A stretch of DNA of 64,000 bases from Pleurocapsa sp. FMAR1 (GTDB lineage Bacteria; Cyanobacteriota; Cyanobacteriia; Cyanobacteriales; Xenococcaceae). Positions 1 to 13,000 of this stretch are shown piece after piece (position 1 is the stretch's first letter; each line of letters starts with the position of its first letter). Made by a program: the position numbers and the translations under genes. The stretch covers positions 682,001 to 746,000 of the forward strand of contig NZ_OY762512.1 in assembly GCF_963665995.1 (NCBI RefSeq), written 5' to 3'. A model generated the notes under the pieces. It was given only the letters and a program-made list of their open reading frames with translations. It searched no databases and had not been told where the DNA came from.

Positions 1-122
1 ATGCTTCCTCTAGCTGTTTTCGCTAACAATTAGTTTACTAGCTAGCTTGAATTTTTAAAGCTTTTGCCAAAATCTATCAGAACGAAGCTTATTTATCTCA
101 TTGCAACATTTCTTAATATTCT

Positions 123-443
123 TTAAACATCGTCCAGAATCCATTCAGAACTGCGTTCACCCAAATCTAATTGCAGGCTGACAGCCTTGCCTAATCTAGG
201 ACGTTCTTTAGTTTTCTGAATAAAAGACTGTAGCTGCTCTACACCATTCCAAGCGTTGAGATAATTAGCGATCGCATTTAAATTCTCCGCATACTCTTGA
301 GGAGACAGGGGAAAAGAGGCTTGTTCAAGGTATTTCCACATTACCTGCACAAAAATTCGGCCCTTGACTTTTCTTAGTTGCACATCATAGGAACAGCCCC
401 ACTTTTCTAATAAAAGCTGGTGTAATTGTTCGCCTGTAATCAT
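123..443 (-). CDS. DUF3067 family protein
   Basis: A 106-residue soluble protein with no signal peptide or membrane segment. I recognise it as the DUF3067 family, conserved in cyanobacteria and plastid-bearing organisms; its biochemical function is not known to me. It begins with ITGEQLHQLLLEKWG and ends in an acidic tail. It lies divergently from petC, about 117 bp away, so the two may share a regulatory region; a link to cytochrome b6f or photosynthesis is only inferred from that neighbourhood. The ATG at 443 gives the usual family length. Confidence 0.8.
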   Translation of the reverse strand: MITGEQLHQLLLEKWGCSYDVQLRKVKGRIFVQVMWKYLEQASFPLSPQEYAENLNAIANYLNAWNGVEQLQSFIQKTKERPRLGKAVSLQLDLGERSSEWILDDV

Positions 444-560
444 ATTTTTATTAAAAAAGAAACTAACTTGGAGTGGAATCGATACTCAATCTCTGTAATA
501 ATTTAATACATTGGTTCATAATCCTAGTTTACAAAAAATACAATTTATCTATAGTTAGTT

Positions 561-1118
561 ATGGCTCAAATTTCTGGCAACGTTCCTAACATGGACGACA
601 ATGATGTCCCTGATTTGGGGCGAAGACAATTCATGAACTTGCTCACCTTTGGCTCAATCACAGGAGTAGCCTTGGGAGCTTTATATCCAGTTGTAAAATA
701 TTTTATTCCTAACACTGGCGGTAGTGGTGCTGGCGGTGTAACTGCTAAGGACGCTTTAGGCAACGATCTTGTTGTCAGCGAATTTTTAGCCGAACATCAG
801 CCAGGCGATCGCACTTTGGCACAAGGTCTTAAAGGTGATCCTACCTATGTTGTAGTTGAAGGAGATTCTACCTTACGCAACTACGGTATTAATGCCGTGT
901 GTACTCACTTAGGTTGTGTAGTGCCTTGGAATACTAGTGAAAACAGATTCATCTGTCCTTGTCATGGCTCTCAGTATAACGAGGCTGGTAAGGTAGTCAG
1001 AGGCCCTGCACCTTTATCATTGCAACTAGTTCATGCTGAAGAAAAAGATGACAAACTAATATTTAGTCAGTGGACAGAAACAGATTTTCGTACCGACAAA
1101 AAACCTTATTGGGTGTAG
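561..1118 (+). CDS. petC: Cytochrome b6f Rieske iron-sulfur subunit
   Basis: Rieske 2Fe-2S protein of the cytochrome b6f complex, which passes electrons from plastoquinol to cytochrome f in the thylakoid membrane. The 185 residues have a twin-arginine-type N-terminus (GRRQFMNLL) followed by one hydrophobic anchor at about 30-50. The two cluster-binding boxes, CTHLGC and CPCHGSQY, sit at about 113-118 and 131-138 and supply two Cys and two His ligands. The length is close to the usual 179-180. petA follows 132 bp downstream on the same strand, the standard cyanobacterial petCA operon. Confidence 0.97.
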   Translation: MAQISGNVPNMDDNDVPDLGRRQFMNLLTFGSITGVALGALYPVVKYFIPNTGGSGAGGVTAKDALGNDLVVSEFLAEHQPGDRTLAQGLKGDPTYVVVEGDSTLRNYGINAVCTHLGCVVPWNTSENRFICPCHGSQYNEAGKVVRGPAPLSLQLVHAEEKDDKLIFSQWTETDFRTDKKPYWV

Positions 1119-1250
1119 AGAAAGGATGAAAGATAAAAAATGAGGGATGAGGAAATAAAAAAATTTCCTTACCCGTGGATTTTGAGTCTCTTTATCAACA
1201 TCAAATATTTATTCATAAAATTAATCTTTTTGGGATTATCGATCAAACAA

Positions 1251-2237
1251 ATGAGAACATTGAAACCATTGGCAGTTATTAAATTTGCCAAAAAGGTGAT
1301 TGCTAAATCTGCCGTTGTGGCGATCGCGACTATTGCTATTTTCTTTGCTAGTGATATTGCTATTTCCCAGTCGGCTGCTGCATATCCTTTTTGGGCGCAA
1401 CAAACTGCTCCAGAAACTCCTAGAGAAGCTACAGGCAGAATTGTTTGTGCTAACTGTCACCTAGCAGCAAAAGAAGCAGAAGTAGAAATTCCGCAGTCAG
1501 TCTTACCTGACACTGTATTTGAAGCCGTAGTCAAGATCCCTTACGACTTAGAAAGTCAACAGGTGCTTGGAGATGGTTCAAAAGGCGGTTTGAACGTCGG
1601 TGCAGTCTTGATGCTGCCTCAAGGATTTAAAATCGCTCCTGAAGACCGTATTCCTGAATCCATGAAGGAGGAATCGGCGGGTGTTTACTTCCAAGAATAC
1701 AAAGAAGGCGATGATAACGTAGTTCTTGTCGGACCTCTTCCTGGAGATCAGTATCAAGAAATTACTTTCCCCGTACTTTCTCCTAATCCCAAGACAGACA
1801 AAAATATCCGTTTTGGTAAGTATCCAGTTCACTTAGGAGCTAACCGAGGACGCGGTCAAATATATCCTACTGGTGAAGCAAGCAACAACAACCAAATTAA
1901 AGCTTCTGCTGCGGGAACAATTGCTTCTATTGCACCTCAAGAAGCTGGTGGTTACGAAGTTACTATCAATACTGAAGATGGCACTGCAACTGATACTGTT
2001 CCAGCCGGTCCTGAATTAATCGTGGCTGAAGGACAGCAAATTGCTGTGGGCGAAGCTTTAACTAACAATCCCAACGTTGGCGGTTTTGGACAAATGGATA
2101 CCGAAGTAGTTCTGCAAAGTCCTGCTCGTATTGCTGGCTTGATGGCTTTTGCTGGCGGTATTATGATTTGCCAAATTCTACTAGTTATTAAGAAGAAACA
2201 AGTAGAAAGAGTTCAAGCGGCAGAAATGAATTTCTAA
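1251..2237 (+). CDS. petA: Apocytochrome f
   Basis: Cytochrome f of the b6f complex. The reading frame is open from 1140, but the ATG at 1251 gives a normal 328-residue precursor with a typical signal sequence; the extra 37 residues upstream are AT-rich and unlike the family. Cleavage before YPFWAQQ would leave Tyr1 as the axial haem ligand, and CANCH is the covalent haem c site a few residues on. A single C-terminal membrane anchor (about 290-312) ends in a basic KKKQVERVQ tail. It lies downstream of petC and is followed by a strong intrinsic terminator. Confidence 0.96.
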   Translation: MRTLKPLAVIKFAKKVIAKSAVVAIATIAIFFASDIAISQSAAAYPFWAQQTAPETPREATGRIVCANCHLAAKEAEVEIPQSVLPDTVFEAVVKIPYDLESQQVLGDGSKGGLNVGAVLMLPQGFKIAPEDRIPESMKEESAGVYFQEYKEGDDNVVLVGPLPGDQYQEITFPVLSPNPKTDKNIRFGKYPVHLGANRGRGQIYPTGEASNNNQIKASAAGTIASIAPQEAGGYEVTINTEDGTATDTVPAGPELIVAEGQQIAVGEALTNNPNVGGFGQMDTEVVLQSPARIAGLMAFAGGIMICQILLVIKKKQVERVQAAEMNF

Positions 2238-2277
2238 TTAATTCAGTTCTAGGCTTGGTTTAAATTAATAACATTTA

Positions 2278-2304
2278 GACAGGTACAAAACCTGTCTTTT
2301 TTTT
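2278..2304 (+). terminator. Rho-independent terminator of petCA
   Basis: Perfect 6-bp stem GACAGG / CCTGTC with a 7-base loop, followed directly by eight T. It begins 41 bp after the petA stop codon. Confidence 0.9.
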
Positions 2305-2432
2305 GCCTGAATATTATTGTTGTTTGTTCTATTTTACAAAACTACTTTGCAATCAAGACTTGGATGTCATTCCATTCATAAGCAATTTCTACAAACTCAC
2401 TACTGTTGACTTTAAGCTGGTTCATGCTTGTA

Positions 2433-2705
2433 TTATTTTTGTCGTTTTAATATTTTTAAAGATAATTCTTTTGCCAAAGCAAAAATTACCAAAAGAAATG
2501 TAATTGCAACTAATGTCCCAATAAAATAAGGAGCAAAGAAAATTATTATCTCTTTTAAAATATTAAATATATTTATTAAAAAAACAAATACTGAATATAT
2601 CATGGCAAAGATTTCTGATATCCATGCTGAAATCATTACCCATAAAACAATCCATGCGGGGAAAGTAATAATCAAAAATATTATAAGTAAAATAATTAAA
2701 ATCAT
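2433..2705 (-). CDS. Small hydrophobic membrane protein, unknown
   Basis: A 90-residue reading frame made almost wholly of hydrophobic residues, readable as two or three membrane segments, ending in a basic KELSLKILKRQK tail that fits a cytoplasmic C-terminus. I recognise no family. The region is very AT-rich, so a chance frame rich in Ile and Phe is possible; the coherent membrane topology with a charged end is the only support. Confidence 0.4.
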   Translation of the reverse strand: MILIILLIIFLIITFPAWIVLWVMISAWISEIFAMIYSVFVFLINIFNILKEIIIFFAPYFIGTLVAITFLLVIFALAKELSLKILKRQK

Positions 2706-2771
2706 AATAATAATTCAGAAATTGTATTATTAAATTTTAATTGTTTAACCTACTATCCAAAACGATCTTAA

Positions 2772-3257
2772 TCACAATTTATTTAAGATTAACGCTATTT
2801 TTTTAACTATAACTTCTTGAAAACCAAGAGTTTGATAGAATTTAACTGCTGAATTATCTTTCAAAACCCAGACTAAAATTGAAGTCAAATCCGATTGAGA
2901 TAGTTGGGATGCTGTTTGTTGAACTAAATTACGTCCGATACCTTGGCGTTGATAATCTTCCAAAATATACAGGGCATATATTTCACCTTGATAACTTGAA
3001 TTGTTGCTTCTTTCCAAGCCGCCATCTATAAAACCAGCAATTTCTCTATCAGGGTTTTCAGCTACATAAGTAACATAATTTGTCTCTTTTTCAGTACTTT
3101 TGCCTAGACTGTTCTCCCAATGATTTTTGTGTTTCTCGTATAATCGTTTATCAATATAGTCATCAGGTAACAGTCCACGATATGTAGTTTGCCAACTATC
3201 ATAGTGAACAAATGCGATCGCTGCTGCATCAGTTAACTTGGCTTCACGGATAATCAT
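2772..3257 (-). CDS. GNAT-family N-acetyltransferase
   Basis: A 161-residue single-domain acetyltransferase of the GNAT fold. The acetyl-CoA pyrophosphate-binding motif Q/RxxGxG/A appears as QRQGIG at residues 103-108, after the beta-strand IYALYILEDY. The N-terminus (IREAKLTDAAAIAFVH) is the usual beta1-alpha1 opening. The substrate cannot be read from the sequence. It lies alone between a putative membrane protein and apcE and is transcribed away from apcE. Confidence 0.85.
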   Translation of the reverse strand: MIIREAKLTDAAAIAFVHYDSWQTTYRGLLPDDYIDKRLYEKHKNHWENSLGKSTEKETNYVTYVAENPDREIAGFIDGGLERSNNSSYQGEIYALYILEDYQRQGIGRNLVQQTASQLSQSDLTSILVWVLKDNSAVKFYQTLGFQEVIVKKIALILNKL

Positions 3258-3471
3258 CTTGAAAAAACTTTTAACTGATTACAAAAGTTAATATTAGCAA
3301 ATTAATTTCCCAGCTTTAAATAAGATGAAAGATTGAGTAAAATATTTATTGGGTGGGCTTTAGAGCTTAAAAATAAAGACAGGCGATCGCTCTATTCAAA
3401 ATTCTGATAATAGTACATACTTCTTAATAATCCCCCTGTTCGAGACCGAAAAGATTTAATCTAAAAGCTGA

Positions 3472-6207
<2,736 letters not shown>

Positions 6208-6901
6208 AACTGAAGTAATCTGCATTATTAAGTAATCAATATCTGTGATTGGTAAACTCAGTTCCTTATTAACTGAAGACTCAAAAAATCACCTACATGA
6301 TATTGGTTACTTATCTCCTATTCCTTAAGGCTAAAAAGGGTCTAGCGAAAGAAGCTTCGACCAAGAAAGGTCGACAGGATCTAACATTAAATTCTGTTAA
6401 GGTAAACTAATAAACCTCAACAAAATATTAGATGATAGTTAGGTTGGGTTATCGCTCAAATAAAAAATTAGCCTTTTGAGATCGGCAATACTGCTAACTC
6501 AAGGGCATTTTAAAAGCAAAAGTTAGCGTAGAGCAATATTTATCCTTAATTACGTTATGTATTGACTCTATGTAAAAGTTTGTTAAGGCAGTAGCTACTT
6601 TTTGCGCATTAGTTTGGGCAAGCTGCAATACTAATTTGTAGCTAAAAGTTGAAAACTGGGTAACAAAACAAAGTAACCTATTATCCAGAGGGATTTGACT
6701 AGCAACAGCCAAGCGTAGATTTTAAACATAGAACCTAAGTTTAGTTGCACAGCCTTATTTAACTATGCTTAAAGCTGAAAGCTCAGGCTAAATGCTTAAT
6801 CGTGGTTTGAAGGGCGGCTAGAAATCTTGTTCAGATAAAACTATCGACTTAAAGATAGCTTGTTAATTATTTGATTTCATTGTATTGGGAGGAATCCATC
6901 G
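6208..6901 (+). other. Long apcE-apcA intergenic leader
   Basis: 694 bp without a convincing gene. The only frame of note is a 72-codon one on the minus strand (6494-6712), which has no recognisable family. A gap of this size upstream of apcA, ending in GGGAGGAATCC just before the ATG (a strong ribosome-binding site), fits a strong independent promoter and long 5' UTR for the allophycocyanin operon. I could not fix a promoter by eye. Confidence 0.5.
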
Positions 6902-7387
6902 ATGAGTATAGTCACGAAATCCATCGTGAACGCCGATGCAGAGGCTCGTTACTTGAGTCCTGGCGAATTAGAAAGAATTAAATCTTTTGTCACAACTGGC
7001 GAAAGCCGTTTACGTATTGCTCAAACTCTAACTGAGTCTCGTGAGCGTATCGTTAAACAGGCTGGCGATCAGTTATTTCAAAAGCGTCCTGATGTTGTTT
7101 CTCCTGGCGGTAACGCCTATGGTGAAGAAATGACAGCAACCTGTCTTCGTGACATGGACTACTACTTACGCCTAATTACTTATGGTGTAGTAGCTGGTGA
7201 TGTAACTCCAATTGAAGAAATTGGTTTAGTTGGTGCCAGAGAGATGTACAAGTCTTTAGGTACTGACGTTGGTGCTATGGCTCAAAGCATCCGTGAAATG
7301 AAAAACGTAGCTACTTCTATGATGTCTGGTGATGACACTAGTGAAGCTGCTTCTTATTTCGATTACGTTATCGGAGCTATGCAGTAA
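6902..7387 (+). CDS. apcA: Allophycocyanin alpha subunit
   Basis: 161-residue phycobiliprotein, the standard length, forming alpha-beta monomers with ApcB in the phycobilisome core. The chromophore cysteine lies in [12 protein letters not shown] (about residue 81), the conserved site for phycocyanobilin at Cys84 in family numbering. The start follows a GGGAGGAATCC ribosome-binding site. apcB follows after 109 bp and apcC after that. Confidence 0.98.
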   Translation: MSIVTKSIVNADAEARYLSPGELERIKSFVTTGESRLRIAQTLTESRERIVKQAGDQLFQKRPDVVSPGGNAYGEEMTATCLRDMDYYLRLITYGVVAGDVTPIEEIGLVGAREMYKSLGTDVGAMAQSIREMKNVATSMMSGDDTSEAASYFDYVIGAMQ

Positions 7388-7496
7388 GTATTTAATTTAT
7401 ACTTTGCTGATATACCAGTAACAAACTTTTTCAAACAACACACTAACTTATCAGTGTTAAATAATTTAAGACTAGGTGAGATAAGGAAACAAAACT

Positions 7497-7982
7497 ATGC
7501 AAGACGCAATTACCTCTGTAATTAATTCAGCTGATGTTCAAGGCAGATACCTCGATGGTGCTGCTATGGACAAGTTAAAAAGCTATTTTCAAACTGGTCA
7601 ACTAAGAGTCCGTGCAGCCAGCGTAATTAGTGCTAACGCAGCTAGCATCGTTAAAGAAGCAGTAGCAAAGTCATTGCTATATTCTGATGTTACTCGTCCT
7701 GGTGGCAATATGTACACCACTCGTCGCTATGCAGCTTGTATTCGCGACTTAGACTATTACCTTCGTTATTCTACCTACGCAATGCTAGCTGGAGATCCTT
7801 CCATTCTAGATGAGCGTGTACTTAACGGTTTGAAAGAAACTTATAACTCTTTAGGAGTTCCTGTTTCTTCTACAGTTCAAGCTATCCAAGCTATGAAAGA
7901 AGTAACCGCTAGTTTAGTAGGTGCTGATGCTGGTAAAGAAATGGGCGTTTATTTCGACTATATCTGCTCTGGCTTAAGCTAA
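7497..7982 (+). CDS. apcB: Allophycocyanin beta subunit
   Basis: 161-residue partner of ApcA. The bilin-binding cysteine is in [12 protein letters not shown] (about residue 81) and the conserved methylated-Asn region GGNMY lies just before it. Globin-like fold, full length. It sits between apcA and apcC in the usual apcABC order. Confidence 0.98.
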   Translation: MQDAITSVINSADVQGRYLDGAAMDKLKSYFQTGQLRVRAASVISANAASIVKEAVAKSLLYSDVTRPGGNMYTTRRYAACIRDLDYYLRYSTYAMLAGDPSILDERVLNGLKETYNSLGVPVSSTVQAIQAMKEVTASLVGADAGKEMGVYFDYICSGLS

Positions 7983-8026
7983 ATTCTTTTTTGACCTGAG
8001 CTAGACGTAGGATAGTTAACGTATAG

Positions 8027-8131
8027 ATTCGGGAAGTCTAGAGTGAGTGCTAGTTCTAATAAAGCTTAGTTTTTCGAGCGCGAAAAAAAGATAAGTTTAG
8101 ACGATCTAGTATTGACTCCTGACTCCCGAAT
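8027..8131 (+). promoter_or_regulatory. Inverted repeat between apcB and apcC
   Basis: ATTCGGGAAGTC (8027-8038) and GACTCCCGAAT (8121-8131) can pair, with one bulged base, across about 80 nt that themselves hold shorter complementary segments. This lies in the 270-bp apcB-apcC spacer. A structure here could limit read-through into apcC, whose product is needed in smaller amounts than ApcA and ApcB; that role is inferred. Confidence 0.4.
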
Positions 8132-8252
8132 TTTGGCATTTTAAGACTATTCAATAATTTAAACAGCATCAAACAGCCAACATAATTTTTGCTGATTCAA
8201 ACTTGTCAGAAGATTAAACTTTTTTTTATTAAATTAGGAGAGAATTCATCTC

Positions 8253-8456
8253 ATGCGTATGTTTAAGGTGACTGCTTGTGTTCCCAGTCAAACTAGAATT
8301 CGTACTCAAAGAGAACTGCAAAATACTTTCTTTACTAAGCTTGTACCTTACGATAATTGGTTTCGCGAACAACAGCGAATCATGAAAATGGGTGGCAAAA
8401 TCATTAAAGTAGAGTTGGCAACAGGTAAACAAGGTATGAATACAGGTTTGTCATAA
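8253..8456 (+). CDS. apcC: Allophycocyanin core linker (LC 7.8)
   Basis: 67-residue small core linker (CpcD-like domain), beginning MFKVTACVPSQTRIRTQREL, which binds inside core trimers and tunes energy transfer. Length is exactly typical. An AGGAG ribosome-binding site sits about 12 bases before the ATG. A strong terminator follows about 75 bp after the stop. Confidence 0.97.
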   Translation: MRMFKVTACVPSQTRIRTQRELQNTFFTKLVPYDNWFREQQRIMKMGGKIIKVELATGKQGMNTGLS

Positions 8457-8530
8457 GATCAGAAATATGAATTTGAGTTAACGTCATATCACCCTGAAAC
8501 TATGGTGTAACGTTGACCGTCTTCCGCGAT

Positions 8531-8559
8531 AAAAAAGAGGTCAGATTGACCTCTTTTTT
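8531..8559 (+). terminator. Rho-independent terminator of apcABC
   Basis: Thirteen-base arms AAAAAAGAGGTCA and TGACCTCTTTTTT around a GAT loop. The A and T runs make it work on either strand. It closes the allophycocyanin operon. Confidence 0.93.
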
Positions 8560-8743
8560 ATTGATTGAATCAACACAATTTGGACAATATAAAATCAGCA
8601 AAAAAAATAAACACAAGCTCTAAGTCTTTACGGTTGCGTCTTTCTCATTTTGTTTTTTGATTTATTTCCCAGATGAGGCTCGCGTATAGCGACTAAGCTG
8701 TTACCTTTAAACAGAAAAAACTATATTTGTTGAGATTTTAACC

Positions 8744-9934
8744 GTGAGGCAATATCTCGGATACTTAATTCCTTTTATCGATCCTAAAATCAAGTTTTGG
8801 ACATGGGAAGCTCGCTTATTGAATTGGTTGACCTGCGTTTGGTTAATCATTGGTTTAGTTACTTTAGTATCAGCCTCTTATCCTGAAGGAATTGTCAACA
8901 ACAATGATGGACTATACATTTTTAAACGACAGCTAATCGGAGTTGGGGTAGGAATTTTTGGATTCAATTTTATAGCAAATCAACCTCTCCAAAAAACTAT
9001 CAGGATTTCTCCTCTGATGGTTTTAGTTTTTCTTTTGCTTATCTTTGCTACCTTAATTCCAGGTTTAGGTAAGACAACGATGGGAGCTAGTCGCTGGATT
9101 GCTATTGGACCATTCTCATTGCAGCCATCAGAATTAATCAAACCTTTTCTAGTACTACAGGCAGCTTATTTATTTTCTCGCTGGGAAAAGCTAACAAATA
9201 AAATACGTCTAGTTTGGCTAGCTGTGTTTGCGTTAGTATTGGCAGGAATTCTCAAACAGCCCAATTTAAGTACTACGGGATTATGTGGTATGAGTTTGTG
9301 GTTAATTGCTTTGGCAGCAGAATTACCTTGGAGTCAGCTAATGGCAGTTTCTCTAGGTGGAATAAGTATAGCTAGCTTGAGTATTGCCTTGAATTCTTAT
9401 CAGCTAGACCGAATTACTTCTTTTATTAATCCCTGGAAAGATTACCATAATAAGGGATACCAGCTAATTCAAAGTTTATTGGCGATCGCATCAGGGAGCT
9501 TTGACGGTTCGGGTTTTGGATTATCGCAACAAAAATTATCATACTTACCAATTCGCTCTACAGACTTTATTTTTGCGGTTTATGCCGAGGAATTTGGTTT
9601 CATTGGCTGTGTGCTACTATTATTGCTGATTATTGGTTATGGAACACTAGCTTTGAGAGTAGCCATTAAATGTCGCCAAAGTATCCCCAGATTGGTCGCC
9701 GTAGGAAGTATGGTATTTATCGTTGGTCAATCATTAATCAACATTGGGGTAGCAACAGGTTCTTTGCCTACTACTGGACTGCCCTTACCCTTCTTTAGCT
9801 ATGGCATCAATTCAATTATTGCCTCATTATTGCTGGCTGGATTGTTGGTGCGAGTTGCCAGAGAAAGTAATACTTCTAAGGTAATTAACCTTAAAGAAAT
9901 TTCTCCGACTCAGCAAGCTTTAACAAGGGAATGA
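8744..9934 (+). CDS. ftsW: SEDS-family peptidoglycan polymerase, FtsW type
   Basis: 396-residue integral membrane protein with about nine to ten transmembrane helices. SEDS signatures include the GASRWIAIGPFSLQPSELIK segment and the C-terminal GLPLPFFSYG loop. SEDS proteins polymerise lipid II with a partner class B PBP; the FtsW rather than RodA assignment rests on similarity to cyanobacterial division proteins and is less sure. The start used is GTG at 8744; no upstream ATG in frame gives a better choice. Confidence 0.85.
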   Translation: MRQYLGYLIPFIDPKIKFWTWEARLLNWLTCVWLIIGLVTLVSASYPEGIVNNNDGLYIFKRQLIGVGVGIFGFNFIANQPLQKTIRISPLMVLVFLLLIFATLIPGLGKTTMGASRWIAIGPFSLQPSELIKPFLVLQAAYLFSRWEKLTNKIRLVWLAVFALVLAGILKQPNLSTTGLCGMSLWLIALAAELPWSQLMAVSLGGISIASLSIALNSYQLDRITSFINPWKDYHNKGYQLIQSLLAIASGSFDGSGFGLSQQKLSYLPIRSTDFIFAVYAEEFGFIGCVLLLLLIIGYGTLALRVAIKCRQSIPRLVAVGSMVFIVGQSLINIGVATGSLPTTGLPLPFFSYGINSIIASLLLAGLLVRVARESNTSKVINLKEISPTQQALTRE

Positions 9935-10047
9935 AAAATGATTATACAATAGGGCATCTAAAAATAATTAAGATTAAATTAGTAATCAAAACAAATTTAA
10001 CTCGGCATCTAGCCAAAATCTGCCTTATTTTCTAATCTGGATTAACT

Positions 10048-13000
10048 ATGTCCACTCCCGACAGGTATCTACTCAATTCTGCCTCTAAAGTCACCAATTC
10101 CGAGAAAAAAATTCACGTTCCTGGCTCAATTATTGGTAATCGTTATCAGATTATTCAAAAGTTAGGTAGAGAAGAAATAAGAAAAACTTACTTAGCTAAA
10201 GATTTACAGGCTACAGGAGATGCTAGATGTGCTGTGGAGCAGTTAAGTCCAGTCTGTAATAAGACAAATTGGCAGCTTATTAAGCAGCACCTAATTAGAG
10301 AAGTAGAGGTTCTCAAAAGGCTGGGAGATCACCCCCAAATCCCTCAATTTTATAATTACTTTATCGAAGATCGGCAGTTTTATCTGGTTCGAGAGTATAT
10401 TGATGGGGATAATTTAGAGCAGGAAGTTGAGCGTAAAGTACTAGATGAAGCACAAGTAATTCATCTAATGCAAGATGCCTTGAGAATTCTTGATTTTGTT
10501 CACAAAACTAACGTTATTCATCGCGATGTTCAACCAATTCACTTAGTGAGAAGAAAGCGCGATCGCAACTTTGTTTTAATTAATTTTGGGGCTATTCGAG
10601 AGATCGAATCAACGGCACTTGATTTTCAAGGAGAAGTAATCTCCAGCAAATCTTTAGATTGGGCTTATATTGCTCCAGAGCAGCAATCAGGAGAATCTAA
10701 CTTTGGTAGCGATATTTATGCCCTTGCTCAAACCGCTATTTATGCCTTGACGGGAAAATCTCCCCAGGAACTTGAGCAAGCAAATACTACTTGGCAAAGT
10801 CAGTGTCAGATAAGCTCTAAGCTAGAGGCAATTCTTAGCAGAATGACGTTATTCAACATTGAAGAACGATATCCCTCTGCCCTAGAAGTTTTGTATGATT
10901 TACGACCATTACTTAAGCTCAAGCAGGTGGTAGGAGGACGTTATGCTATTACTCGTTATTTAGGCGGAAAAAAACGCATAGAAACCTATTTAGCCGATAA
11001 TCTGCGCCGTCAATATCAGTCTCCTTGTTTAATTAAGCAAATTGAATTACCGAATGTTCAGGGTAATGGCGAGACCACAATAGAAAAGCGTTTTGCCGAA
11101 GAATTATCAATTTTAGAAAGACTAGGATATCACGAGCAAATCCCTCAGCTTAGAGATCATTTTACAGAAAATGATCAATTTTATTTGGTTCAAGAATATA
11201 TTCCCGGAGAAAATCTAGCTCTGAAAATAGAGCAGCAAGATTTATCCACCGCTCAAATAATCAATATTTTAATTAGTACTCTGGGAGTTCTAAATTTTAT
11301 TCATCAAAACCGTATTATTCATCGTAATATTAGACCTTCCAATTTACTAATTCGCTCAGAAGATCAGCAGGTGGTACTTACTGACTTTGGAATTTTGACA
11401 GATATAGGAACTTTGCCCAATGCTACTTTGGACTCTAGCCAAACTCAGGATAAACAAAACTACTGCTCTCCTGAACAAATTGCTGGTAGACCAACGATTA
11501 GCAGCGATATCTATGCTTTGGGCATGACAGCAATAGAGGCTTTGACTAAAATTAAACCAGGTAGGTTTTCTAGAGATAGACAAACGGGTAAGCTACTATG
11601 GCAGGAAAATCTGGCGGTCGATCGCCGTTTTGCCAAAATTATTGACAAAATGGTTTATTTAGATTTGGGTCAACGTTATCAATCTGCGTCCAAGATTCTT
11701 GATGATCTGCAAAAAATTAAATCTGTTTCTAAGTCAGCAACCAGAAAACCACTAGGGCAGAAAAAAAGAAAAACTGCAAATCATCGCCAGTCTCAATTTA
11801 AACTACCTATATTACCAGTTTTGATCGGATTCTTAGGTCTGATCTGTTTATTAGGCAGTATTGAATTTGCTTTTCCTACAGTTAGACCGATTTATTACTG
11901 GTATCAGGGAAAAAAACTATTGCCTAAAAAACCTCAAGCTGCTCTCAATGTTTTTACAAAAGCCATTGAGCTTAAAGCTGGCAGTTCCCTGGCTTGGTCA
12001 GGCAGGGGAGATGCTTTATATAATTTAGGACGTTATTCCAAAGCTTTAGAAGCATACTCTGAAGCGACAAAATTAAGTGAAGCCGACTTTAAAATTTGGA
12101 AAAAACAGGGAGACAGTTACTATCAATTAGAACAGTTTACCAAAGCGATCGCTGCTTATAATCGCGCTTTAGAATTAGAACAGAAAGATGGCGAACTATA
12201 TAATCACAAAGGTAAAGCTTTATATGAGTTGAAAAACTATGATGCAGCCTTGAGTATGCAGGACTCTGCCATAGACTTAGATTCATCTAATGCTGAGTTT
12301 TTGAGCGATCGCGCTAAAAATTTACTCGCTTTAAATAAATATGACAATGCTTTGACGGTGCTTAATCGAGTTCAGGCAATTGAACCTTCTAGCGTAGAAC
12401 TATGGCAAGATAAACCTTTGGTCTTAGCAGCTTTAAACCGTCCTCAAGAAGCAGAGCGAGTCAATCAAGAAATTATTGGCAACTATCAACAATTACTGCA
12501 AAACCAGCTTCAAGATCCTCAAATATGGCTAACACAAGCAGAGTTTTTCGCCAATAGCCAAATGTACCAAAAAGCCATTAATTCCTTTGAACAGGCGATT
12601 AAGTTAAAACCTAATTTTTATCAGGCTTGGCTGGGTAAAGGTAAGGCTTTGGCTAAATTAAATCAAGGACAAAAAGCTTTAACCGCCTTGGACAAAGCTT
12701 TGCAAATTCGCTCAGAATCATATCTGGCTTGGCAAGCAAAGGGTCAAGTATATCAAAATCAACAAAACAATTTAGCTATGGCGATCGCTAGCTATAGTCA
12801 GGCTATTAGCCTTAACTCTAATTATGCTCCTCTTTGGCGCGATCGCGGATTGGCGTTTAATCAGCAACAGAATTATACCCAAGGCATTGAATCTTTAACT
12901 AAAGCTAGCAAAATTGCGCCCCAAGATCACGAAACCTGGATCGGTTTAGCCACTGCATGGGATATGGTTGGTCAAGATACTAAAGCCTTGACTGCTTTAG

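Noticed and set aside
2303-2503. 66-codon open frame after petA
   Set aside because: It starts within the T run of the petA terminator, has no family similarity I recognise and overlaps the end of a minus-strand frame.
3425-3460. TGTTCGAGACC resembling a tRNA T-arm upstream of apcE
   Set aside because: No acceptor, anticodon or D-arm can be built around it.
6494-6712. 72-codon minus-strand frame between apcE and apcA
   Set aside because: No ribosome-binding site or recognised family; it lies in what is probably the apcA leader.
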